Below are positions 8,327 through 15,441 of a stretch of 64,000 nucleotides of DNA, one piece after another. Under the pieces are notes generated by a model, which was not told the DNA's origin, did no database searches, and saw only the letters and a list, made by a program, of their open reading frames with translations. Source of the DNA: Pseudoclavibacter chungangensis (GTDB taxonomy: Bacteria; Actinomycetota; Actinomycetes; Actinomycetales; Microbacteriaceae). The DNA lies in the NCBI RefSeq assembly GCF_013410545.1, contig NZ_JACCFV010000001.1:2604001-2668000 (forward strand). Reading direction: 5' to 3'. A program made the position numbers and the translations under genes. The first letter of the stretch is position 1, and every line of letters begins with the position of its first letter.

Positions 8327-9217
8327 GTACTCAACGACGCGTATCGGGAACTCGCCGCGCACTACTCCGCGGCGGTGCTGCCGGGCCGGCCCGCGAAACC
8401 GAAAGACAAGGCGAGCGTCGAGAACACTGTCGGCAACGTCGCGACAGCGGTGATCGCCACGCTCCGTGACCGCACCTTCGCGACGCTGCCGGAGCTTCGC
8501 GCGGTGATCCGTGAGCGGGTCACCGCTTACAACGCCGAGCCGTTCCAGAAGCGCGCCGGGTCCAGACTCTCCGTGTTCGAGGCAGAGGAGAAGCCGCTGC
8601 TACGGCCGCTGCCGGCCGTCGGGTTCGAGATCTCCCGATGGCACTACGGACGCAAGGTTCAGCGCAACGGGCACGTGGTGTTCGAGCGGAACTTCTACTC
8701 CGTCCCCTACGCCAACATCGGAGGCAACGTCGACCTGCGCGTCACCGAGACCACCCTCGAGGTGTTCGCCGCCGATCAGCGGCTCACCAGCCATCTCCTC
8801 GCCCCAGCCGGGGTGATCAACGAGTACCGCACGCACGACTCGGATCTGCCCGACGGACCCCAGTATCGGCAATGGGACGCGGAGCGGGTTCGGGAGTGGG
8901 CAGCTCGGATCGGGGAGGACACCACGACGATCGTGAACCGCATCTTCGAGTCCGTCCCGGTCGACGAGCAGGGTTTGGACGCTGCGCTGGCCGTGTTGCG
9001 GATGACTCGCCGCTACTCGGCTGCGCGGGTCGAAGCTGCTGCTGGGATCGCGCTGCAGTCGCGGGTGAGGTCGCCCAGGTATGCGCATCTGCGGCCGATC
9101 CTGGACTCCAATCAGGACCAGAACGGCAGACGGCAACCGAGGTTCGAACCATCCGTCTGGGAGGAGCCGGCAGGCTACGTCCGCGGCGCCGACTACTACG
9201 CCGGAGGCACCCGATGA
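8327..9217 (+). pseudogene. istA: istA transposase, 3' part
   Basis: Continues istA in frame after the IS3 insertion (VLNDAYRELAAHY…). It supplies the third catalytic residue in KDKASVENTVG and the C-terminal DNA-binding region with HVVFERNFYSVPY. The stop at 9215-9217 overlaps the istB start by 4 bases. Without the first 225 residues it cannot act as a transposase. Confidence 0.9.
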
Positions 9218-9960
9218 GCCGGCTCGACTCCGAGACGAAACGGAAGCTGCGGGAGATGGGCATCTCCGCCCTGGTCGACGCGATCGACATCCAAGACGGT
9301 GCCCTCACGATGGGGATGGTGTTCGAAGAGCGCATCAAGCTCGCCGTCGACGACGCCCACGCCGCGTTCACCCACGCGAAAGTCGAGGGCCTCATCCGGC
9401 GGGCGGGGCTCCGATACCCGAACGCGGACCTGCGCAGGGTCGACCTGCTCGAACAACGCGGCCTCGACCGGGGTGTGATCGCGCAGCTCGGGACCTGCCA
9501 GTTCATCAGCAGGCAGCAAAACGTGGTGTTCCAAGGGTTCACCGGGTCCGGGAAGAGCTACCTCGGATCGGCGCTGGCGAAACAGGCCTGTCAGCACCGC
9601 TACCGAGCGCACTACATCCGCATGCCCGACCTCGAAGAGACCTGGGCCGCGGCGAAAGACAAGCCCGCCGGCAGGGAGAAGTGGCTGCGGAAATACAGCA
9701 CGTTCACGCTCCTCGTGATCGATGAATGGCTGCTCGACCCACCCACCGACGACGTTCGATCCATGCTGCTCGAGCTCCTCGAACGCCGATACGACGCGAC
9801 CTCGACGGTGTTCTGCACCCAGTATGCGAAGAAGGACTGGCACCAGCGCCTCGGCTCCGGGGTCCACGCCGACGCGATCATGGACCGCATCGTCCACAAC
9901 ACCCTCTGGATCGAGACCGGCGACGTCAACATGCGCGAACAGACCGCCGCGTCCAGCTGA
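9214..9960 (+). CDS. istB: IS21 transposition ATPase IstB
   Basis: 248 residues, normal for IstB. DnaC-like AAA+ ATPase: Walker A GFTGSGKS near residue 110, Walker B LLVIDEW near residue 168, and the sensor region TVFCTQYAKKDWHQRLGSGVHADAIMDR cited in part (STVFCTQY, HADAIMDR). The ATG overlaps the istA stop, the usual translational coupling. Intact, but its IstA partner is broken in this copy. Confidence 0.93.
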   Translation: MSRLDSETKRKLREMGISALVDAIDIQDGALTMGMVFEERIKLAVDDAHAAFTHAKVEGLIRRAGLRYPNADLRRVDLLEQRGLDRGVIAQLGTCQFISRQQNVVFQGFTGSGKSYLGSALAKQACQHRYRAHYIRMPDLEETWAAAKDKPAGREKWLRKYSTFTLLVIDEWLLDPPTDDVRSMLLELLERRYDATSTVFCTQYAKKDWHQRLGSGVHADAIMDRIVHNTLWIETGDVNMREQTAASS

Positions 9961-10085
9961 GTCGGCGCCGGTGAGCGTCGCGCCCGCGGGGGTGGCGCTC
10001 ACCGGCAATACCCCTGGCCCCGAGAGCAAATATCGGCTGGCCCCGAACCGCAATAATCAGTGGCCCTCAAGACTCCAAATACTCA

Positions 10086-10340
10086 GGCAGCCGCAGCAAC
10101 GGTGTCGGAGAACCTCTCCGGCAGACTCGCGCCTGCGTCGCCGAGCCCCCTCCGGTAGGCGACATAGGTTGAGTCTCGGAGCACGGCGAGCCCCTCGGTG
10201 GCCCGCGCTAACGGAATCAACGTGGCTCTTCGCGAACGAGAGTGTAGCTGTTGCCCGGAACATCCCTCATAGCGTCGAGCTTCCAAGGGAGTGTCAGTGT
10301 TGTGCGAGGGAGAAGACTGAGACGTTCCTTGCCGTGTCAC
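10086..10340 (-). pseudogene. 5' fragment of an unidentified gene cut by the IS21 element
   Basis: A leftward open frame containing LRDSTYVAYRRGLGDAG and LPERFSDTV runs into the IS21 right end. When the IS is removed it joins in frame to the fragment at 4542-4679. The start is unclear; the frame stays open past 10340 into the TetR gene. The family is not recognised, and the evidence for a former gene is only the in-frame continuity and reasonable composition near the junction. Confidence 0.4.
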
Positions 10341-10960
10341 TTCGCGTCGACGACAGCTTCCCACCCTTGAGTCACAGAGTGAGCCGCGAGCTTTGGGTCA
10401 TCACCTGCCGCGGAATACAGGCGCACCAGGCCTGAACGCACAACCGGTTCGACCTCGTCGAAGCTCATCACTCGCGCCACGAACAACATGCAGGCTCCAT
10501 GGCCGAACATCCATAACTCTCGAGCTAGGGTCAGCGCGTCCGTCTCCGCCGTGAACCTCCGCGCCTCGACGCATCGGCGCACCACATCGACTACATGCAT
10601 CAGCGTGGCGTCAGCTGCCCGATCGTCGGGTAGTGGCAACGAACCATCGAACATCAACGCATAGAGTTCGGGACTGTTTTCGGCCGCCACCGCATACGCC
10701 GCACCGGCCGCCGCGAGGTCGGCAACCGGATCTGAGGTATCTGCTAACCGGGCAAGGCTTGCTGACAGCCGGCTGAAGCCCTCTTGTCTGACAGCACCCA
10801 GCAGGCCTGGCATGCCATTGAAGTAGGTGTAGACAGACATCGTCGAGAGGCCCGTCCCCTTGACGAGCTTGCGCAAAGTGATCTCCTCACGGCGCGTCAG
10901 CATCCCCGCGGCGCGTTCGATGAGCAGATCACGGATCTCAGGTCGGGAGGGGCGAGCCAC
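10337..10960 (-). CDS. TetR/AcrR family transcriptional regulator
   Basis: 207 residues. The N-terminal HTH (about residues 10-55) shows ITLRKLVKGTGLSTMSVYTYFNG, cited here as LSTMSVYTYFNG, the TetR recognition-helix pattern. The helical ligand-binding half follows. It is transcribed away from ridA (11017), with a 56-bp gap that holds a perfect 17-bp palindrome (10978-10994). It probably represses itself and ridA. Its GC is visibly lower than the IS elements around it. The effector is unknown. Confidence 0.9.
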   Translation of the reverse strand: MARPSRPEIRDLLIERAAGMLTRREEITLRKLVKGTGLSTMSVYTYFNGMPGLLGAVRQEGFSRLSASLARLADTSDPVADLAAAGAAYAVAAENSPELYALMFDGSLPLPDDRAADATLMHVVDVVRRCVEARRFTAETDALTLARELWMFGHGACMLFVARVMSFDEVEPVVRSGLVRLYSAAGDDPKLAAHSVTQGWEAVVDAK

Positions 10961-10977
10961 TTGACCAGTCTATAGCG

Positions 10978-10994
10978 CTGCTATTAAATAGCAG
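10978..10994. promoter_or_regulatory. Perfect palindrome, probable TetR operator
   Basis: CTGCTATT-A-AATAGCAG, 8-bp arms around one base, in the divergent tetR/ridA gap. It is AT-rich and overlaps the likely -10 region for ridA, so binding would block transcription in both directions. Confidence 0.75.
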
Positions 10995-11016
10995 TGTTAC
11001 CAAAAGAGGAGTCTCG

Positions 11017-11424
11017 ATGCCGGTCCAACTGCTCAACCCAGACACGCTGTCGCAGCCCGAGGTCTACGCGCAGCTCTCCATTGCTGAAGGATCCAGGCTC
11101 GTCTTCATCTCCGGCCAGGTGGCGCACGATGCTCATGGTCAGCTGATCGGCGATGGTGACCTATCCGCGCAGGCCGAGCAGGTCTACGTCAACCTGAATG
11201 CTGCTGTCACCGCTGCCGGGGGCCAGTTCGACGATATCGCCAAGTTGACGATCTACATCGTTGACTACGAACCCAGCAAGATGGCCAAGCTCGGGGAAGG
11301 CGCTGTCCGAGCAGCGGAGCGCTTGGGGCTCGATCTCGTCCGCCCCATCACACTGCTGGGTGTGGCTGCACTCGGAGAACCAGACCTTCTCATCGAGATC
11401 GAAGCCATCGCCGTCTTGCCGTAG
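11017..11424 (+). CDS. RidA/YjgF/UK114 family protein
   Basis: 135 residues, normal for the family. Typical strings are RLVFISGQVAHDAHGQ near the N-terminus, LSAQAEQVYVNLNAAVTAAG in the middle, and the C-terminal RPITLLGVAALGEPDLLIEIEAIA cited in part (ITLLGVAALG, LIEIEA). Classical RidA trimers hydrolyse reactive enamine/imine intermediates using an Arg near residue 105; here an Arg occurs in LVRPITLLG. A strong ribosome site (GAGGAG) precedes the ATG. Paired divergently with a TetR gene, it may be a regulated detoxification unit. Confidence 0.9.
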   Translation: MPVQLLNPDTLSQPEVYAQLSIAEGSRLVFISGQVAHDAHGQLIGDGDLSAQAEQVYVNLNAAVTAAGGQFDDIAKLTIYIVDYEPSKMAKLGEGAVRAAERLGLDLVRPITLLGVAALGEPDLLIEIEAIAVLP

Positions 11425-11510
11425 CGCTTTTCAGGATCTGCTCGATTGAAATCCCGGCGGGCTGGACTCGTCTGTCTACCGAGAGATACCGAAGTCCTAC
11501 GGGAAACGTT

Positions 11511-12859
11511 GGTTCTTCAAGTTCATCGCCCCGAGAGCCCTTCACATGCCCTGCACTGCGTTCGGGAAGCCGGATCTGACCACTTTCTGTCGTCTAGATG
11601 AGCTGGGGCTCGTAGCCGTGGGCCAGCGGCTTGAGCTGAATCGGGCGACGATCGAATGCCGTGTCGCGGAGGCAGATCCGTGGTGCCGAAAGTGTGGTGC
11701 GGAAGGAAAGGCGCGAGACACAGTCATTCGGCGTCTCGCGCATGAACCGTTCGGGCATCGGCCCACTGTTTTGATGGTGCGAGTGCGTCGGTACCGTTGC
11801 GATCACTGTCGGTCTACATGGCGGCAGGACACCACTGCGGCGGCACGCCCGCGTGCCAAGATCTCCCGCACCGGCTTGACGTGGGCGCTCCAGGGCGTCG
11901 TTCTTGACCACCTCACCGTCACCCGAGTCGCCGCTGGTCTCGGGGTTTCCTGGAGCGCCGCGAACGCTGCGGTCCTCGCGGAGGGGCGCCAGCGATTGAT
12001 AGATGACTCGGGCCGGTTCGACGGTGTCCGCGTGATCGGCGTCGATGAGCACGTTTGGCGCCACACCCGCCGCGGTGACAAGTACGTGACCGTCATCATT
12101 GACCTCACCCCGGTGCGCTACAAGACGGGCCCATCCAGGCTGCTGGACATGATCGAGGGGCGCTCGAAGGCGGTGTTCAAGCGATGGCTCGCGGATCAGC
12201 CGAGGGCATGGCGGGACGGCATCGAGGTCGTCGCGATGGACGGGTTCACCGGGTTCAAGACCGCCGCCACCGAAGAGCTACCGAAGGCGACGGCCGTGAT
12301 GGATCCGTTCCATGTCGTCCGCCTTGCCGGCGACGCCCTCGACGTTTGCCGCAGGCGTGTCCAACAGCACCTCCACGGACGAAGAGGACGGAAGAATGAC
12401 CCGCTCTACAAGGCTCGCCGCACCCTCCACACCGGCGCGGGCCTACTCACCGATCGACAACGGGACCGCCTGAACGTGCTGTTCGCCGTCGAGGACCACG
12501 TCGAGGTCGAGGCGACCTGGGGCATCTACCAGCGCATGATCGCCGCCTACCGCGAGCCCGACAGGAAGATTGGGAAGATGGCGATGCAGGCCGTGATCGA
12601 TTCCCTCGCCAGCGGGGTTCCGCCCCCACTCATCGAGTTAGGCAAGCTCGGCCGCACCCTCAAGCATCGCGCCGCGGACGTCCTCGCGTTCTTCGACCGG
12701 CCCGGCACTTCCAACGGGCCGACGGAGGCCATCAACGGCCGCCTGGAGCATCTCCGCGGCTCGGCCCTGGGCTTTCGCAACCTGACCAACTATATCGCCC
12801 GGAGCCTGCTCGAAGCCGGTGGGTTCAGACCCCTTGTACACCCTCAAACGCGATGAGCC
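11511..12859 (+). mobile_element. Second type of ISL3-family element (ends uncertain)
   Basis: The transposase gene occupies almost all of it. A possible left end GGTTCTTC (11511) and right end GATGAGCC (12859) are weakly related inverted repeats, with no convincing 8-bp duplication. The right side cuts AbiEii, and the missing AbiEii 3' end is not found on the left side. A deletion or rearrangement therefore followed insertion. Confidence 0.55.
11546..12856 (+). CDS. ISL3-family transposase, distinct from copies A/B
   Basis: 436 residues. Zinc-ribbon CRKCG near residue 48 and CDHC near residue 86, then HTH (LTVTRVAAGLGVSWSAANAAV cited as VAAGLGVSWSAAN). DDE domain: VIGVDEHVWRH, VVAMDGFTGFKTA, AVMDPFHVVRLA and SNGPTEAINGRLE. 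It shares architecture but little sequence with copies A/B, so it is a separate IS species. Full length; activity plausible if the ends are intact. Confidence 0.93.
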   Translation: MPCTAFGKPDLTTFCRLDELGLVAVGQRLELNRATIECRVAEADPWCRKCGAEGKARDTVIRRLAHEPFGHRPTVLMVRVRRYRCDHCRSTWRQDTTAAARPRAKISRTGLTWALQGVVLDHLTVTRVAAGLGVSWSAANAAVLAEGRQRLIDDSGRFDGVRVIGVDEHVWRHTRRGDKYVTVIIDLTPVRYKTGPSRLLDMIEGRSKAVFKRWLADQPRAWRDGIEVVAMDGFTGFKTAATEELPKATAVMDPFHVVRLAGDALDVCRRRVQQHLHGRRGRKNDPLYKARRTLHTGAGLLTDRQRDRLNVLFAVEDHVEVEATWGIYQRMIAAYREPDRKIGKMAMQAVIDSLASGVPPPLIELGKLGRTLKHRAADVLAFFDRPGTSNGPTEAINGRLEHLRGSALGFRNLTNYIARSLLEAGGFRPLVHPQTR

Positions 12860-13557
12860 ATCAACGTGGTCCCGCGGAAAGTTGCGGTCGCCGTAAGCGC
12901 GTCGCGCAGTTCCCCGCACTGGAGAGCCTGTGCGCCGGTCAAGAGATGGATGTCAGCGAAGTCACGCACGCGCGTGTTCGCTCGTCCCAGTTCGATCGCG
13001 GTGACGAGTTTCTCCGCGAGCACCGTCTCGATCGGGTAGCCCAGGATGCGGATCGGCGGAGCGTCCGGCCGCAGCGACGGCAGCTCAACTGTTCGCGGGG
13101 CCGGAGTGACGGGATCACCGAAGTTGATGTCGAGCCGCAGCTTGACCTGCGCTGTCGCGAGCCGTGCCGTCATCGTCACCCGCACGCCGCAATACAGGGC
13201 ATCGTCACGAATCACCGCAGTGGTGACCGTGTCGGACAGGAACTCCACGCCGTCGTCTGGGTCTTCGATCGCGGCGATCTCGGCCACACGACGGGCCACG
13301 GTCTCTTGATCAGAGGCCATGTTACGAGCGAGGGCGTCGGCGTCGACCGTGGGACGGCGGGTGCCGAACGAAGCCAGCAACATCCCACCCTTCAGGATGA
13401 AGTCCTCGGCGTACGGTGAGCGCGACATACGCGACAGCCATCGCTCGACGATGTACATCGTGAGCAGCTCCTGCGTGCCACGCTTTTGGCGACGAGCCTG
13501 GTTCTGCAGGTCGAGGTATGCGCGCCCTGCGGCGCTCTCTCGCGTAGGGCGACTCAT
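12844..13557 (-). pseudogene. abiEii: AbiEii-type nucleotidyltransferase toxin, 3' truncated
   Basis: Encodes about 233 native residues of an AbiEii/AbiGii-type toxin. The nucleotidyltransferase core shows FILKGGMLLASFG (GG/GS motif), RRPTVDADALARN (the DxD-like site), LRLDINFGDPV, and ILGYPIETVLAEKLVTA, cited in part. The family is usually about 290-310 residues. Here the frame runs into the ISL3 end after FRGTTL, losing roughly 70 C-terminal residues. Its 5' end overlaps AbiEi by 4 bases, the usual toxin-antitoxin operon order. The toxin normally arrests growth to abort phage infection. This copy is probably inactive. Confidence 0.85.
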
Positions 13558-14097
13558 CGGGCACTCGCGACATCGAGCGCAGCACGCATCGGCCCAAAAG
13601 TCCCCAGCGCCGCTGCGTAGTCCAGCAGCAGTGCCGGTTTCGAGTTCGGTGCCGCCAGATATCGGTGAAGCGCGGCGTGCGCGATCGGCTCGCCAAGGCG
13701 CTTCCGGAACCGCATGAGATCCACCACAGTCTTCGCCGCGTCGTAGATGCGCACGGGCTCCCCCGGCCCCGCCTCGAACGCGGTCAAACCGAGTTCGAAC
13801 GTTGCCTCATCGAAGCGAAACACCGTCACAGGCGGGTAAGCGATCACCGGCGTATGCGACCGGTTGGGAACCGCGATCTGCACCGACGCCGGCATCTCAT
13901 CCGTCAGCTCGTGGATCGCTGCCGCCGAGATACAGCACACGATCGCGCGAGGAGCGCGGTGCGCCACAGCGATCATGTCGGGGTACGACGCCGGGGGCGC
14001 GTCTGCTCGACGGAAGACCCCGCGCGAGAGTTCGATGATCCGCCCGCCATCTCGCCAGGCATACAGATCTCGCGGATGCACACCGTGCGCCCGCGAG
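13554..14097 (-). pseudogene. abiEi: AbiEi antitoxin/regulator, 3' part, split by an IS3 element
   Basis: Encodes residues after about 16 of an AbiEi-type protein. The N-terminal winged-helix part shows RAHGVHPRDLYAWRDGG and IIELSRGVFRRAD. The C-terminal antitoxin domain shows DAAKTVVDLMRFRKRLG and ALHRYLA. Removing the IS at 14098-15344 and one CGAG copy joins it in frame to the ATG segment at 15349-15395, giving 196 residues, a normal AbiEi length. AbiEi represses the operon and neutralises AbiEii. Confidence 0.87.
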
Positions 14098-14110
14098 TGG
14101 GCCGCCCCCT

Positions 14111-14926
14111 TCATTCGGTCCGGTCGCTGTGCGAGTCGTCGGTTTCCAGTTGATGGGTGCATTGCCGAGCGTAGTCGACCGGTGCGAGGTATCCGAGCGA
14201 TGAGTGTCGGCGGTCGTGGTTGTACTCGGTCTTCCAGTCGCCGATCACGACCTGGGCGTGCAGCAGCGAGTAGAAGCTGTTGATGTTCAGGCACTCGTCG
14301 CGGAGCCTGCTGTTGAACGACTCGACATACCCGTTGTGCCAGGGCGAGCCGGGCGGAATGTAGAACAGGCCGGTGCGGGTGCCGGCCCAGTCGGCCATCG
14401 CGTCGCTGATGAACTCCGGGCCGTTGTCTGATCTGAGCACCGCGGGCGCGCCGCGGACGGCGGCGAGGTCCTCGAGGTGGGCAGTGAGTCGGTCCGCGGT
14501 GATCGACCGCTCGACAAGCCCTCCGATGCATTCACGGGTGTGCTCGTCGACGATGGAGCAGATCTTGATCGGGCGGCCCTGCTCGTCGGCATCGAACTGG
14601 AAGTCCACCGCCCACACGAGATTCGGGGCGACCGCTGCCGGGGCATCGACGGTCGAGGATCCGACGCGTTTGCGCCGCCGCCGCTGGGGGACACGGAGGC
14701 CTTCCTCGCGCCAGAGCCGCTGGATCTTCTTGTGATTCACGGCCCACCCCTCGCCGCGAGCGTCGTGGTAGGCCCTGCGGTATCCCCACCGCGGGTGCTT
14801 CTTTGCGTACGCGCGCAGCCAGTCCCGCAACGCCCTGTCCGGGTCGGCGGTCGTGTCGCCCTTGAGCGGGCGACGGTACGCGGACCTACTCAGCCCGGCC
14901 AGCCGGCACGCCATCCGCTCGCTCAC
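14111..14926 (-). CDS. IS3-family transposase OrfB (IS407 type)
   Basis: 271 residues from a GTG at 14926. HTH_21-like KHPRWGYRRAYHDARGEG, then the rve core: NLVWAVDFQFDAD (first D), VLRSDNGPEF (second D), and the E in PWHNGYVESFNSRLRDE (DDE). It ends with the family string HDRRHSSLGYLAPVDY. The SDNGPEF and GYxESFNSRLRDE strings are typical of the IS407 group. Complete. Confidence 0.93.
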   Translation of the reverse strand: MSERMACRLAGLSRSAYRRPLKGDTTADPDRALRDWLRAYAKKHPRWGYRRAYHDARGEGWAVNHKKIQRLWREEGLRVPQRRRRKRVGSSTVDAPAAVAPNLVWAVDFQFDADEQGRPIKICSIVDEHTRECIGGLVERSITADRLTAHLEDLAAVRGAPAVLRSDNGPEFISDAMADWAGTRTGLFYIPPGSPWHNGYVESFNSRLRDECLNINSFYSLLHAQVVIGDWKTEYNHDRRHSSLGYLAPVDYARQCTHQLETDDSHSDRTE

Positions 14927-14976
14927 CTGCAGTGTCCTGATCAGGTGAGCGACGGCGGCGCGGCGCCTACCCGGGC

Positions 14977-15261
14977 CTAGAAGTTTCCCTCAGCCAACTC
15001 CTTGAGCGCGGCCTTCTCCAGCTCCGCTTCGGCCAGCAGTCGCTTCAGAGTGGCGTTCTGCTTCTCGAGCTCCTTGAGCCGCTTCGCGTCGTCGGCCTTC
15101 AGGCCGCCATACTGGTTCCGCCACCGGTAGTACGTCTGCTCGGACACGCCGAGCTCCCGACACACCGCCGCGACGTCCGCGCCGTCGGCGAGCATTCTGT
15201 CGGCCTGCCCAAGCTTTCGGACGACCTGCTCCGGGGTGTGGCGCTTCCTGCTATTCGTCAT
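14977..15261 (-). CDS. IS3-family transposase OrfA (IS407 type)
   Basis: 94 residues from the ATG at 15261. It begins KRHTPEQVVRKLGQADRML, has an HTH with VCRELGVSEQTYYRWRNQYG, and then a coiled-coil tail (RLKELEKQNATLKRLLAE). Immediately upstream of orfB; the two are probably joined by frameshifting or coupling. Confidence 0.92.
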   Translation of the reverse strand: MTNSRKRHTPEQVVRKLGQADRMLADGADVAAVCRELGVSEQTYYRWRNQYGGLKADDAKRLKELEKQNATLKRLLAEAELEKAALKELAEGNF

Positions 15262-15348
15262 GATCTGACCAGTCTCCCTGCCCGAACCCTCGGGCGACAG
15301 GACCACTCACATAACGACTGGACCTACAAAACGGGGTCAGCCCACGAG

Positions 15349-15395
15349 GTCTCCGTCGTGAACGTCGACGGGAGCGACTCATCCAGCTCCTTCAT
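15349..15395 (-). pseudogene. abiEi: abiEi 5' end, stranded beyond the IS3 element
   Basis: The ATG at 15395 begins MKELDESLPSTFTTETS, which joins in frame to RAHGVHPRDLY at 14097 once the IS is removed. A GAGGATT-like ribosome site lies just upstream. The region to 15441 would hold the abiE promoter. Confidence 0.82.
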
Positions 15396-15441
15396 GGATA
15401 CAATCCTCGCACAGGCCGCTCAACTATGTGCGGCTTTTATC

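Larger units (their letters stand above)
4680..10085. mobile_element. IS21-family element carrying nested ISL3 and IS3 insertions
   Basis: Outer ends TGAGTATT… at 4680 and …AATACTCA at 10085 form imperfect inverted repeats of about 45 bp, and the core TGAGGGCC…GGTTCGGGGCC is shared by both ends. A further internal copy lies at 6216-6248, as is usual for the multi-repeat ends of IS21. The 6-bp target duplication GGCAGC is present at 4674-4679 and 10086-10091. The element encodes istA (broken) and istB. After subtraction of the ISL3 (1457 bp plus 8-bp duplication) and IS3 (1343 bp plus 3-bp duplication) insertions the element is about 2.6 kb, a normal IS21 size. Confidence 0.88.
14098..15344 (-). 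mobile_element. IS3-family (IS407-like) element in abiEi
   Basis: Ends TGGGCCGCCCCC… (14098) and …GGGGTCAGCCCA (15344) are imperfect inverted repeats, with a 4-bp target duplication CGAG at 14094-14097 and 15345-15348. Length is 1247 bp. A 4-bp duplication and this orfA/orfB type fit the IS407 group. Confidence 0.88.

Noticed and set aside
10978..10994. Terminator between tetR and ridA
   Set aside because: It lies between divergent start codons, is AT-rich and has no T-run, so an operator is more likely.
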